A DNA stretch of 64,000 nt from Humibacter albus DSM 18994 (GTDB lineage Bacteria; Actinomycetota; Actinomycetes; Actinomycetales; Microbacteriaceae). The notes beneath the pieces were generated by a model. The model did no database searches. It saw nothing but the letters and a program-made list of their open reading frames with translations, and was not told the DNA's origin. The stretch spans positions 62,001 to 126,000 of the forward strand of contig NZ_ATXT01000014.1 of NCBI RefSeq assembly GCF_000421825.1. The letters run 5' to 3'. The position numbers and the translations under genes are program-made. Shown here one piece after another: positions 40,010-48,784 of this stretch. Each line of letters begins with the position of its first letter. Position 1 is the first letter of the stretch.

Positions 40010-41089
40010 ATGGCCACCGCTGCCGCGCCCGCCTCTCGTCCCGCCAAACGGCCGCTGCTGGAGCGGCTGCCGATCATCCACCAGTTGCGGCAGTCCATGG
40101 GCGTTCAGCGCGGGATGCTCGTGACGGGCCTGGTCATCACCGTCGTCTTCGTGCTCGTGGCGATCTTCGCCCCACTGATCGCGCCCTACGGGTTCGCGCA
40201 GCTGCACGGAGCGAACGGCAAGGACTTCGGATCCCAGCAGCCGCCGAGCCCCGAGCACATCTGGGGCACCACCGTCGGTGGCTACGATGTCTTCTCGCGC
40301 GTGATCTGGGGAGCTCAGACGGCCGCCATCGTCATCATCGTGGCGGTCGTGCTCTCGATCTTCATCGGCGTGCTGATCGGTCTGGTCTCCGGCTATCTCG
40401 GCGGCTGGATCGATCGCGTTCTCGTCGTGGTCTGCGACGCGATCTACGCTTTCCCGACGCTGCTGCTGGCCATCGTGATGTCGATCGTGATCTCGGGCGG
40501 GCAGTCCAGCCTGTGGGGCGGCATCTTCGCGGCCGCCATCTCGATCACGGTCGTCTACATACCGCAGTACTTCCGCGTCATCCGTGCCGAGGCGGTGCGC
40601 ATCAAGGCGGAGGCGTACGTGGAATCCGCCAAGGTCGTGGGGGCGAGTACCGGGCGCATCATGTTCAAGCACGTGTTCCGCAACTCCACGCGCACGCTAC
40701 CGCTGATCTTCACTCTGAACGCCTCGGAGGCCATCCTCACGCTGGCCGGCCTCGGCTTCCTCGGGTTCGGCATCGAGCCGTCCTCCGCCGCCGAGTGGGG
40801 CTACGACCTCAACAAGGCGATCGCCGACGTCACGAGCGGCATCTGGTGGACGGGACTGTACCCGGGCCTCGCGATCGTGCTCGTCGTGCTCGGCATCACG
40901 CTGGTGGGCGAGAGCATGAACGATCTCGCCGATCCGCGGCTGCGCGGACGGCGGGCCGTGGCGGCCGCCGACGGCGAGACCGCCGACATCAGTGTCGTCC
41001 CCGGCGGACCGAACGAGGCCCCCGGCGGGCTGGAAGGACTCGAGCCGGGCGCCGGCATCGAGGCGGAGGGAATCGAGGTGCGCGAGTGA
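40010..41089 (+). CDS. ABC permease, DppC/OppC type
   Basis: A 359-residue permease. The cytoplasmic N-terminus is followed by six helices. GTTVGGYDVFSRVIWGAQTA is the conserved DppC block and EAVRIKAEAYVESAKVVGAS the EAA loop, with AILTLAGLGFLGFGI near the C-terminus. One base separates it from dppB, and its stop overlaps the GTG of the ATPase gene (GTGA), so the three are coupled. A Gly/Glu-rich 40-residue tail follows the last helix. Confidence 0.9.
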   Translation: MATAAAPASRPAKRPLLERLPIIHQLRQSMGVQRGMLVTGLVITVVFVLVAIFAPLIAPYGFAQLHGANGKDFGSQQPPSPEHIWGTTVGGYDVFSRVIWGAQTAAIVIIVAVVLSIFIGVLIGLVSGYLGGWIDRVLVVVCDAIYAFPTLLLAIVMSIVISGGQSSLWGGIFAAAISITVVYIPQYFRVIRAEAVRIKAEAYVESAKVVGASTGRIMFKHVFRNSTRTLPLIFTLNASEAILTLAGLGFLGFGIEPSSAAEWGYDLNKAIADVTSGIWWTGLYPGLAIVLVVLGITLVGESMNDLADPRLRGRRAVAAADGETADISVVPGGPNEAPGGLEGLEPGAGIEAEGIEVRE

Positions 41090-42786
41090 GCGCGACGTCC
41101 AGCGGCAGGGATGCGGTGCGCATCGAGAACCTCTCCGTGTCGTTCTCGACCGACGCGGGCGCGGTGCGGGCCGTCGACAGGGTGAGCCTGCGCGTCGCCC
41201 CCGGCGAGGTGCTCGCCATCGTGGGAGAGTCCGGCAGCGGCAAGACCGTGACCGCTCGCACCATCTTGGGCCTGCTGCCCGAGACGGCGACGTCCTCCGG
41301 TGCGGTGCTGCTGAGCACCGATCGCGGCGACGTGGACGTCGTCACGCTCAGCAACAAGCAGCTGCGTCAGGTGCGCGGCCCCGCCGTGTCCATGGTGTTC
41401 CAGGAGCCGTCCACCGCGCTGAACCCGGTCTACAAGGTGGGCTGGCAGATCGCCGAGGGGCTACGAGCCCACGGCCGCGTCTCGAAGAAGGCGGCGCGGG
41501 CCGAGGCGATCGACATTCTGCGCAAGGTCGGCATCCCGGATCCGGAGACGCGCGTCGACTACTACCCGCACCAGTTCTCCGGCGGCCAGAAGCAGCGCAT
41601 CGTCATCGCGATGGCGCTCGTGCTCGGACCGCGGCTCATCGTGGCCGACGAGCCGACGACCGCGCTCGATGTCACGGTGCAGGCCGAGATCCTCGACCTG
41701 CTGCGCCGCTGCCGTGAGGAGTTCGGCTCGGCGATCGTGCTCATCACGCACAACATGGGCGTCGTCGCCGACCTCGCCGATCGTGTCGCGGTGATGTACA
41801 ACGGGCAGCTCGTGGAGCAGGCGGACGTCAACACGATCTTCGCCGATCCCCAGGAGGACTACACGAAGCACCTGCTCTCCGCCGTGCCGCGCATCGGCGA
41901 GGGCACCGTGCAGGCCGCCGAGCGTGCGGCGGCCCGACCGGCCGGCTGGGCCGAGGCGGAGCCGGTGGTGCGGGCATCCGGGCTTCGCATCCAGTACCCC
42001 GGGCGGCTCGGGCAGAAGGGCTTCGTCGCCGTCGACGGCGTCGACTTCACCATCCGGCCCGGCGAAGTGCTGGGGCTGGTGGGGGAGTCCGGTTCGGGCA
42101 AGACCACCATCGGCCGCGCGATCGCCGGGCTCACGAAGGTGACCGGAGGCTCGTTGAAGGTGCTCGGGCACGAGATGAACGGTGTGGCGGAGCGCAAGTT
42201 CCGCAGCGTGCGCGACCGCATCGGCTTCGTGTTCCAGGATCCCGCGTCCAGCTTCAACCCGCTGCTGACCATCGCGCAGTGCGTCGCCGAGCCGTTCATC
42301 GTGCACGGCAGGGCGGCGAACGCGGCGGATGCCCGTTCTCGCGTCGACGAGCTGCTGGAAGCCGTGCAGCTGCCGCGGTCGTTCGGGGACAGGTTCCCGC
42401 ATGAGCTCTCCGGCGGTCAGCGGCAGCGCGCCAGCCTCGCCAGGGCGATCGCGCTCACGCCGCCGCTGCTCATCGCGGACGAGCCGACGAGCGCGCTCGA
42501 CGTCTCGGTACAACAGCGCGTGCTCGAGGTGTTCCGCGATCTGCAGGACGAGTTCGGCTTCGCCTGCCTGTTCATCAGCCACGACCTGGCCGTCGTCGAC
42601 ATCGTCGCGGATCGGATCGCGGTGATGCACCACGGCCGGCTCGTCGAGGAGGGGACGGGCGAGCAGGTGCTGGGCGACCCGCAGGATGCCTACACGCGCA
42701 AGCTGCTGGCATCCCTCCCTGTTCCCGACCCGGTCGAGCAGGCCGCGCGGCGTGAAGCGCTGCAGGCGATCGTCGCCGAGGGCTGA
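41086..42786 (+). CDS. Fused DppD-DppF double ATP-binding protein
   Basis: A 566-residue protein with two complete ABC ATPase domains. The first (residues about 8-270) has Walker A GESGSGKT, signature FSGGQKQR and Walker B LIVADEPTTALD. The second (about 295-560) has GESGSGKTT, LSGGQRQR and [11 protein letters not shown]. The fusion replaces the two separate ATPases usual for family 5 transporters. An internal Ala/Arg-rich linker joins the halves. GTG 41086 is coupled to the permease. Confidence 0.93.
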   Translation: MSATSSGRDAVRIENLSVSFSTDAGAVRAVDRVSLRVAPGEVLAIVGESGSGKTVTARTILGLLPETATSSGAVLLSTDRGDVDVVTLSNKQLRQVRGPAVSMVFQEPSTALNPVYKVGWQIAEGLRAHGRVSKKAARAEAIDILRKVGIPDPETRVDYYPHQFSGGQKQRIVIAMALVLGPRLIVADEPTTALDVTVQAEILDLLRRCREEFGSAIVLITHNMGVVADLADRVAVMYNGQLVEQADVNTIFADPQEDYTKHLLSAVPRIGEGTVQAAERAAARPAGWAEAEPVVRASGLRIQYPGRLGQKGFVAVDGVDFTIRPGEVLGLVGESGSGKTTIGRAIAGLTKVTGGSLKVLGHEMNGVAERKFRSVRDRIGFVFQDPASSFNPLLTIAQCVAEPFIVHGRAANAADARSRVDELLEAVQLPRSFGDRFPHELSGGQRQRASLARAIALTPPLLIADEPTSALDVSVQQRVLEVFRDLQDEFGFACLFISHDLAVVDIVADRIAVMHHGRLVEEGTGEQVLGDPQDAYTRKLLASLPVPDPVEQAARREALQAIVAEG

Positions 42787-42917
42787 AGACAGCCCAGGCC
42801 CGGCGCGGTGGCGCGTGTCGTCATGTGACGCCTCGGTACGCCGGCCGCCGTCGGCGCGTTTAGGCTCGTGGGGGCGCCGCGCATGCGCACGCCCGCGAGA
42901 GTGAGAGGACAGACCGC

Positions 42918-43559
42918 ATGACCGAGCCCCTTCGCGTCGTCGCCGTCTCGGGCAGCCTGCACAACCCGTCGAAGACGGACGTGCTGATCGACGAGGTGCT
43001 GCGGCAGCTGAACGAGGTTCTGGACATCTCGTCGCACGTCATCCGCATCACGGACATCGGTCCGAAGTTCGCCGGTGTGCTGAACCGCAAGGAGCTGCCG
43101 CGCGAGGTCGAGGACGAGCTGCGGCTCGTGGAGACGGCGGATCTGCTCGTGGTCGCCTCGCCGGTGTACCGAGCGTCTTTCACGGGTCTGTTCAAGCACT
43201 TCTTCGACTTCGTCGACCAGTACGCCCTCGTCGACACCCCGGTGCTGCTGGGCGCCACCGGCGGGAGCGAGCGGCACTCGCTCATCGTCGAACATCAGCT
43301 GCGGCCGCTCTTCGGGTTCTTCCAGGCGCTGACGCTGCCGGTCGGCGTCTACGCGCACGAGTCTGACTTCGACGGCTATCGCATCGACTCGCCGCTCCTG
43401 AAGGAGCGGATCAAGACATCCATTCGCCGCGGACTGCCGCTCATCACCTCGAGCGTGCAGGAGAAGAGGCGCATCCGCGAGGCGCTCGAGACGGGCGAGA
43501 GCGTCGACTCCGGGGTGGCGCCGGCGGAACCCCAACGCACGGTTCGCCTGTTCACGTGA
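42918..43559 (+). CDS. NAD(P)H-dependent FMN reductase
   Basis: A 213-residue flavodoxin-like flavin reductase. The N-terminal phosphate-binding loop is AVSGSLHNPSKT and the flavin-binding block is ASPVYRASFTGLFKHFFDFV, as in MsuE/SsuE-type FMN reductases that feed alkanesulfonate monooxygenases. HALLGATGGSERHSL-like LLGATGGSERHSLIVEHQLR also fits that subfamily. No sulfonate monooxygenase is nearby; two LLM enzymes exist about 40 kb upstream, but those look F420-dependent. It stands between two ABC operons and has its own 131-nt upstream gap. Confidence 0.85.
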   Translation: MTEPLRVVAVSGSLHNPSKTDVLIDEVLRQLNEVLDISSHVIRITDIGPKFAGVLNRKELPREVEDELRLVETADLLVVASPVYRASFTGLFKHFFDFVDQYALVDTPVLLGATGGSERHSLIVEHQLRPLFGFFQALTLPVGVYAHESDFDGYRIDSPLLKERIKTSIRRGLPLITSSVQEKRRIREALETGESVDSGVAPAEPQRTVRLFT

Positions 43560-43744
43560 GGCGTCCGGACGAAACGTCCGCGAAACGCGCCACGCGTAGC
43601 CTGTTCGCCGGGCGCTCGAGACCCGATCGTCACCCGGAGCGGTCACGGAATTCCGTAGACTTTCGCTCAGTCGTCTGACTCGGCGATCCCTCGACGTGAT
43701 CACAGCTCACGAAGCGCCTCGAAGACGAGGAAAGGTATACGCAC

Positions 43745-44650
43745 ATGCGAATTCGATATGTGCTCCCGGTGGTCGCCGTGGCATCGGCGCTCCTGCTCAC
43801 CGGCTGCGTGGACAACTCGGGATCCGGCTCCGGTTCGGACTCCGGATCGTCGACATCCAACGCGTACGGCGTGAAGAAGGACGACTCGCTCGCCAAGACG
43901 CTGCCTTCCGACATCCAGAAGGCCGGCGTGCTCAAGGTCGGAATGGACGCCACCTACGCGCCCAACGAGTACAAGAACGCCAGCGGTAAGCCGATCGGCT
44001 GGGACGTCGATCTGGCCAACGCCATCGGCGCCAAGCTCGGCGTCAAGATGAACTACACGATCTCGAAGTTCGACAACATCATTCCGAGCATCACGGGTGG
44101 GCGGTACGACCTCGGCGTCTCGTCATTCACCGATACGACAGAGCGCGAGAAGCAGGTCGACTTCGTCAACTACTACAACGCCGGCATCCTGTGGGCGTCC
44201 CAGAAAGGCAAGACCATCGACCCCGACAACGCGTGCGGGCTCAAGGTCGCCGTCGAGGCCGGGACGTACGAGGACACCGACGAGATCCCCGCCAAGTCGA
44301 AGAAGTGCACCGAGAATGGCAAGGCCGCCATCCAGGTGTTCAAGTACGACGGCCAGGACCAGGCGACCAACGCGCTCGTGCTCGGCCAGGTGGATGCCAT
44401 GAGTGCGGACTCCCCGATCACCGAGTACGCGATCAGCAAGCAGAAGGACAAGATCCAGAAGGCCGGTGAGACCTTCGACATCGCTCCCTACGGCATCGCT
44501 GTCGACAAGGGATCCAAGCTCACGAACGTGATCAAGAACGCGCTGCAGTCCCTGATCGATGACGGGAGCTACACGAAGATCCTCACGAAGTGGGGCGTCG
44601 ATGACGGGGCCGTCACCAAGGCCGAGGTCAACGCGGCGTCCAAGAACTGA
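43745..44650 (+). CDS. Polar amino-acid ABC transporter substrate-binding lipoprotein
   Basis: A 301-residue family 3 binding protein with a lipobox LLLTGC (C21) and a Gly/Ser linker after it. Family blocks are AGVLKVGMDATYAPNEYK, GWDVDLANAIGAKLGVK, GRYDLGVSSFTDTTEREKQVDFVNYYNAG, and GIAVDKGSKLTNVIK. It would bind glutamate, glutamine, cystine or a similar amino acid; the ligand is not decided. It is followed by its permease after 2 nt. Its upstream 185 nt holds a small hairpin after the FMN reductase gene (43567-43579). Confidence 0.9.
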   Translation: MRIRYVLPVVAVASALLLTGCVDNSGSGSGSDSGSSTSNAYGVKKDDSLAKTLPSDIQKAGVLKVGMDATYAPNEYKNASGKPIGWDVDLANAIGAKLGVKMNYTISKFDNIIPSITGGRYDLGVSSFTDTTEREKQVDFVNYYNAGILWASQKGKTIDPDNACGLKVAVEAGTYEDTDEIPAKSKKCTENGKAAIQVFKYDGQDQATNALVLGQVDAMSADSPITEYAISKQKDKIQKAGETFDIAPYGIAVDKGSKLTNVIKNALQSLIDDGSYTKILTKWGVDDGAVTKAEVNAASKN

Positions 44651-44652
44651 CG

Positions 44653-45639
44653 ATGAGTGATCCCGTGCCTCCGGGCTCCACCGCGTCGGGCTCCTCTCCG
44701 ACGGGAGCCACGCCGACGGGCGCTGCTCCCGTCGAACGCGCCGAGACGATCAAGGCGGTCAAGCTGCGGCATCCGTGGCGCCTCACGATCGCCGTCGTGC
44801 TCATCGTGCTCCTCGTGCTGTTCGTGCTCGACGCGGCGCAGCGCAAGGCGTTCGGATGGGAATACGTCGGCAAGTACCTGTTCGACATCCGCATCAGCCA
44901 GGCGGCGCTCATCACGCTCGAGCTGACCGTCTACTCGATGATCATCGGCATCATCCTGGGCCTCGTGCTCGCGATCATGCGGCTGTCGCCGAACCCGGTG
45001 CTGAAGGCCGTGGCGTGGCTCTACCTGTGGGTCTTCCGCGGCACACCGGTCTACGTGCAGTTGGTGTTCTGGGGTCTGATCACGCTGATCTACAACTCGA
45101 TAGTGATCGGCATCCCATTCGTGCACACGTGGGACACCATCGCGATCACGTGGGTTCCGCCGCTGTTCTTCATCTCCGTGGTGGGCCTGTCGCTCAACGA
45201 GGCAGCGTATATGGCGGAGATCGTGCGTGCCGGCCTGCTGTCGGTCGATCCAGGCCAGGAGGAGGCCGCGAAGGCGCTCGGGATGTCGTGGTGGCAGACC
45301 ATGCGCCGCATCGTCATTCCGCAGTCGATGCGCATCATCATCCCACCGACCGGCAACGAGGTCATCTCGATGCTGAAGACCACCACGCTGGTCGCGGCAG
45401 TGCCGTTCACGCTCGACCTGTTCGGGCGGGCGCGGGACATCTCCGCAGAGACCTTCACGCCCATCCCGCTGCTGATCGTCGCGTCGATCTGGTACCTGTT
45501 CTTCACATCGATCCTGATGATCGGGCAGTACTTCCTCGAGAAGCGCTTCTCCCGCGGCACCGATCGGGGAAGGCCGGTGGTCGGCGTGGGCGTCGATATC
45601 GAGCCGCCGGTCGCGGGCGGGACGGGAGGCCTCCGATGA
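44653..45639 (+). CDS. Polar amino-acid ABC transporter permease
   Basis: A 328-residue HisM/GlnP-type permease. The Ala/Pro/Ser-rich cytoplasmic N-terminus of about 35 residues is longer than usual. The family EAA region is visible as [35 protein letters not shown], with [25 protein letters not shown] next. About five helices are visible. It is coupled by ATGA to the ATPase gene. Confidence 0.9.
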   Translation: MSDPVPPGSTASGSSPTGATPTGAAPVERAETIKAVKLRHPWRLTIAVVLIVLLVLFVLDAAQRKAFGWEYVGKYLFDIRISQAALITLELTVYSMIIGIILGLVLAIMRLSPNPVLKAVAWLYLWVFRGTPVYVQLVFWGLITLIYNSIVIGIPFVHTWDTIAITWVPPLFFISVVGLSLNEAAYMAEIVRAGLLSVDPGQEEAAKALGMSWWQTMRRIVIPQSMRIIIPPTGNEVISMLKTTTLVAAVPFTLDLFGRARDISAETFTPIPLLIVASIWYLFFTSILMIGQYFLEKRFSRGTDRGRPVVGVGVDIEPPVAGGTGGLR

Positions 45640-46460
45640 GCGGGGCGACGGGGACGAACCCGGCGACCGGAACGGCGGGAACGACCGAGGCACGGGCATC
45701 CGTTCCGATGGTGGATGCCGTCAGCGTCTCGAAGAGCTTCGGCAGCAACGAGGTGCTCAAGTCGATCACATTGCGCGTGCAGCGCGGCGAGGTGATGTGC
45801 GTCATCGGGCCGAGCGGATCAGGCAAGTCGACGTTCCTGCGCTGCATCAACCATCTCGAGAGCGTCGACGCGGGAAGGCTCTACGTCGACGGCGACCTCA
45901 TCGGCTACCGGCAGAAGGGCGACAGGCTCTACGAGCTGAAGGCCAGCGAAGCGGCGCAGCAGCGACGCGACATCGGGATGGTGTTCCAGCACTTCAACCT
46001 GTTCCCGCACATGACGGCGCTCGAGAATGTGATCGAGGCGCCGATCCGGGTGAACGGCATGTCGAAGCAGGCCGCGGTGGCCCGCGGAACGGAACTGCTC
46101 GCGCGCGTCGGCCTCGGCCAACAGGCCTCGCACTACCCGTCGCAGCTCTCAGGCGGACAGCAGCAGCGCGTTGCCATCGCCCGGGCCCTCGCCATGGATC
46201 CGAAGCTCATGCTCTTCGACGAGCCCACCAGCGCGCTCGACCCCGAGCTGGTCGGCGACGTGCTCGACGTGATGCGGGAACTGGCCACCAGCGGCATGAC
46301 CATGGTGGTCGTGACCCACGAGATGGGTTTCGCGCGAGAGGTGGGCGACTCTCTCGTCTTCATGGACGGGGGAGTGATCGTCGAGGCGGGAACGCCGCGC
46401 GACGTGCTGGGGAACCCGCAGCACGAGCGGACGAAGGCGTTCCTGTCGAAGGTGCTTTAG
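45636..46460 (+). CDS. Polar amino-acid ABC transporter ATP-binding protein
   Basis: A 274-residue ATPase of the GlnQ/HisP type: Walker [10 protein letters not shown], signature [15 protein letters not shown], Walker [21 protein letters not shown] and switch His in [14 protein letters not shown] 25-residue Thr/Ala-rich N-terminal extension precedes the domain. ATG 45636 overlaps the permease stop by 4 nt. A strong terminator hairpin follows 40 nt after its stop. Confidence 0.93.
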   Translation: MSGATGTNPATGTAGTTEARASVPMVDAVSVSKSFGSNEVLKSITLRVQRGEVMCVIGPSGSGKSTFLRCINHLESVDAGRLYVDGDLIGYRQKGDRLYELKASEAAQQRRDIGMVFQHFNLFPHMTALENVIEAPIRVNGMSKQAAVARGTELLARVGLGQQASHYPSQLSGGQQQRVAIARALAMDPKLMLFDEPTSALDPELVGDVLDVMRELATSGMTMVVVTHEMGFAREVGDSLVFMDGGVIVEAGTPRDVLGNPQHERTKAFLSKVL

Positions 46461-46500
46461 GGGGCGCGAGGGAGCGAGGCATTCGTTTTCAGCTCAGACA

Positions 46501-46540
46501 TTGAAGGGGAGGGGCGCCTAGCGGCGTCCCTCCCCTTCAA
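46501..46540. terminator. Strong terminator hairpin after the amino-acid ABC operon
   Basis: TTGAAGGGGAGGG and CCCTCCCCTTCAA pair over 13 bp; inside, one G-T pair and CGCC/GGCG extend the stem around a TAGC loop, giving about 18 bp. It sits 40 nt after the ATPase stop, between convergent genes. Confidence 0.85.
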
Positions 46541-46617
46541 AACTCGCAAGAAAACGAACCATCCCGGCCCTCGCGCTGGGGTGGGTAGACGCCTCGCGCT
46601 TCGCGCATCGGCGAATT

Positions 46618-46682
46618 CCGTCGGGCCACCCCTTAACCGTCGGGCCACCCCCGAAATCACGTGATTTCAGGGGTGGCCCGAC
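46618..46682. repeat. CGGGCCACCCC repeat family with a 44-nt near-perfect palindrome
   Basis: CCGTCGGGCCACCCC occurs directly repeated (46618-46632 and 46637-46651), and its complement GGGGTGGCCCGAC closes the second copy at 46670-46682. The palindrome 46639-46682 pairs 22-nt arms with one mismatch and has GAAATCAC/GTGATTTC at its centre. It may be a second terminator facing abfA or a small mobile palindrome. Confidence 0.8.
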
Positions 46683-46717
46683 AACAAGCGGGTGGCTCGC
46701 CGGCGCCGCTTGCGCGG

Positions 46718-48259
46718 CTACGCCTTCGCGACCTCGAGCTCCACGACCGCCCAGGAGAGGGCGGGAAGGGTCGCGCGCAGCGTGCCGCCGTCGACGGCCA
46801 CGTCCGTCAACGGAGTGAGGCCCAAGCGGTCCTGCTCGTTCTGCTCGTTGGTGGCGAAGCGGTCGGCGCCCTCCGGCACGGTCAGCAGTTCGGCACGGGC
46901 GATGCGGCCGGCATCGAAACCGCGCAGGTTCACCGCGATCTCGGCCGAGTCATCCAGGCCACGGTTGGCCAGGAAGAGCGCGACCTTGCCGTTCTCCTCG
47001 TCCCAGGTGGCACTCGCGTCGACCACGTCGGCGTCGCCGTACTTGGCGGTCTCGAAACGGTCGCTCGTCGTCGACAAGCGCAGGATCTCGCCGCGCGCCA
47101 GCTCGGACATGCGCGCGAACGGCCAGAAGATCGACTGCCGCCAGGCCGGGCCGTTCTCCTCGCTGAGGATCGGTGCGATCACGTTCACCAGCTGCGCCTG
47201 GTTCGCGATCGCGACGCGGTCGCCGTGCCGCAGCAACGAGTTGAGCAGCGTGCCCACGACGACGGCGTCGGTGACGTTGTAGTGGTCCTCGATGATGCGC
47301 GGATGCACGTTCCAGCCGCCGCGCGCCTCGATCGTCGCCGGCATGTCGTCGCCCTCGCGAGCAGTGGCGTACCAGACGTTCCACTCGTCGAACGACAGGT
47401 TGATGTGCTTGCTGTGCTTGCCCTTCGCGCGCACTGCGTCGGCGGTGGCGATGACGCCCTCGATGAAGAGGTCCATGTCGACGCCAGAGGCCAGGAAGCT
47501 GGCGTAGTCGCCGTCCTTCTCTTCGTAGTAGGCGTGCAGCGAGACGTAGTCCACGACGTCGTACGTGTGGCCGAGAACGGTCTGCTCCCAGGCGCCGAAG
47601 GTCGGCATGCCGCGGTTGGAGCTGCCGCAGGCGACCAGCTCGATCGAGGGGTCGATCAGGCGCATCGCCTTGCCCGCCTCCTGCGCGAGACGGCCGTATT
47701 CGTCGGCGGTCTTGTGACCGATCTGCCACGGGCCGTCCATCTCGTTGCCCAGGCACCACAGTTTGATGTCGAACGGATCGGCGGCGCCGTTCTTCTTGCG
47801 CAGGTCGCTCAGATACGTTCCGCCGGGGTGGTTGGCGTACTCGACGAGCTCCCGGGCGGCCTCCACACCGCGGGTGCCGAGGTTGACGGCCTCCATGATC
47901 TCGACGTTCGCCTTCTTCGCCCAGCCGGCGAACTCGTGCAGACCGAACGCGTTCGTCTCCACGGTGTGCCAGGCGCCGTCCAGGCGACGGGGACGCTGAT
48001 CGACGGGACCGACACCGTCTTCCCAGTTGTAGCCGGAGACGAAATTGCCTCCGGGATAGCGCACGACGCTCACACCGAGCTCGTTCACGAGCGCGAGCAC
48101 GTCGTTGCGGTAGCCGTTCTCGTCGGCCTCGGGGTGGCCGGGCTCGTAGATGCCGGTGTAGACGCAACGGCCCATGTGCTCGACGAACGAGCCGAACAAC
48201 CGCCGTGGCACGGGACCGACGGTGAAGTCGCGGTCGACGGTGATGGTGGCGCGGGACAT
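46718..48259 (-). CDS. abfA: GH51 alpha-L-arabinofuranosidase
   Basis: A 513-residue glycoside hydrolase family 51 enzyme that releases arabinofuranose from arabinan, arabinoxylan or arabino-oligosaccharides. The catalytic acid/base Glu is in WCLGNEMDGPW and the nucleophile Glu in SFDEWNVWY. Other conserved blocks are FGSFVEHMGRCVYTGIYEPGH, VVRYPGGNFVSGYNWEDGVGP and HAYYEEKDGD. There is no signal peptide, so it acts in the cytoplasm on imported oligosaccharides. AAGGAG precedes the ATG at 48259. It is divergent from a sugar ABC operon and both may answer to the LacI regulator at 52123-53130. Confidence 0.95.
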   Translation of the reverse strand: MSRATITVDRDFTVGPVPRRLFGSFVEHMGRCVYTGIYEPGHPEADENGYRNDVLALVNELGVSVVRYPGGNFVSGYNWEDGVGPVDQRPRRLDGAWHTVETNAFGLHEFAGWAKKANVEIMEAVNLGTRGVEAARELVEYANHPGGTYLSDLRKKNGAADPFDIKLWCLGNEMDGPWQIGHKTADEYGRLAQEAGKAMRLIDPSIELVACGSSNRGMPTFGAWEQTVLGHTYDVVDYVSLHAYYEEKDGDYASFLASGVDMDLFIEGVIATADAVRAKGKHSKHINLSFDEWNVWYATAREGDDMPATIEARGGWNVHPRIIEDHYNVTDAVVVGTLLNSLLRHGDRVAIANQAQLVNVIAPILSEENGPAWRQSIFWPFARMSELARGEILRLSTTSDRFETAKYGDADVVDASATWDEENGKVALFLANRGLDDSAEIAVNLRGFDAGRIARAELLTVPEGADRFATNEQNEQDRLGLTPLTDVAVDGGTLRATLPALSWAVVELEVAKA

Positions 48260-48341
48260 GGAACTCCTTGAAAGTGACGTTGGCGGCGACGCGAACTCTT
48301 CTCGAGGCGGTTCACACCTGCGTGGTCCGCGCCGAACGCCA

Positions 48342-48370
48342 TTATTACATCGTTGAACTGATGGCGGAAA
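48342..48370 (-). promoter_or_regulatory. Candidate abfA promoter with embedded LacI-type operator
   Basis: On the minus strand TTTCCG (48370-48365) and TAATAA (48347-48342) are 17 nt apart, and the motif TTCAACGATGTAA (48357-48345) lies inside this promoter. It resembles the site at 48601-48614 in the AACG..GTAA core. Binding by the LacI protein is inferred. Confidence 0.4.
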
Positions 48371-48573
48371 GCCCCGTCGGACATCCGCCTCGACTTTGTG
48401 CCGCGGACGAGGGACGTGACCGCCCGGAGGAGGGCAGAGGGCCGGCGTCGGACGTCGGTTCGGGGCAATCGTCCTGCCGTTCTGCCGAGATTTCTGCACC
48501 CTCGCGCCGTTTCGGGTGTGGATTCCCGGATTGCGAGTGCCCGCACGCACGAGGCGGCAGAGAAATCGAGGGG

Positions 48574-48614
48574 TTGCGTGCGGCCTCCAGGGTGCTACCG
48601 TTACCACGTTGGAA
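48574..48614 (+). promoter_or_regulatory. Candidate sugar-ABC promoter and operator
   Basis: TTGCGT (48574) and TACCGT (48596) are 16 nt apart. TTACCACGTTGGAA at 48601-48614 overlaps the end of the -10 and on the opposite strand reads TTCCAACGTGGTAA, close to the abfA site. The rest of the 525-nt gap (48260-48784) holds no gene I can support. Confidence 0.35.
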
Positions 48615-48784
48615 TGAGCGTCTCGGCGTTCATCCCGTTGGTCCCACCCCCACCGAGGCTTCGCCGCTCGGGACCGCGGAAGCCGTGCGGGCGATCCCGC
48701 GCGACACCGTGATTCCGGCGGCGGGACGCGCACACTCACTGTTGCCGCGCGCGGCAATCACACGACAAGGAGGTCGTCAACGAC

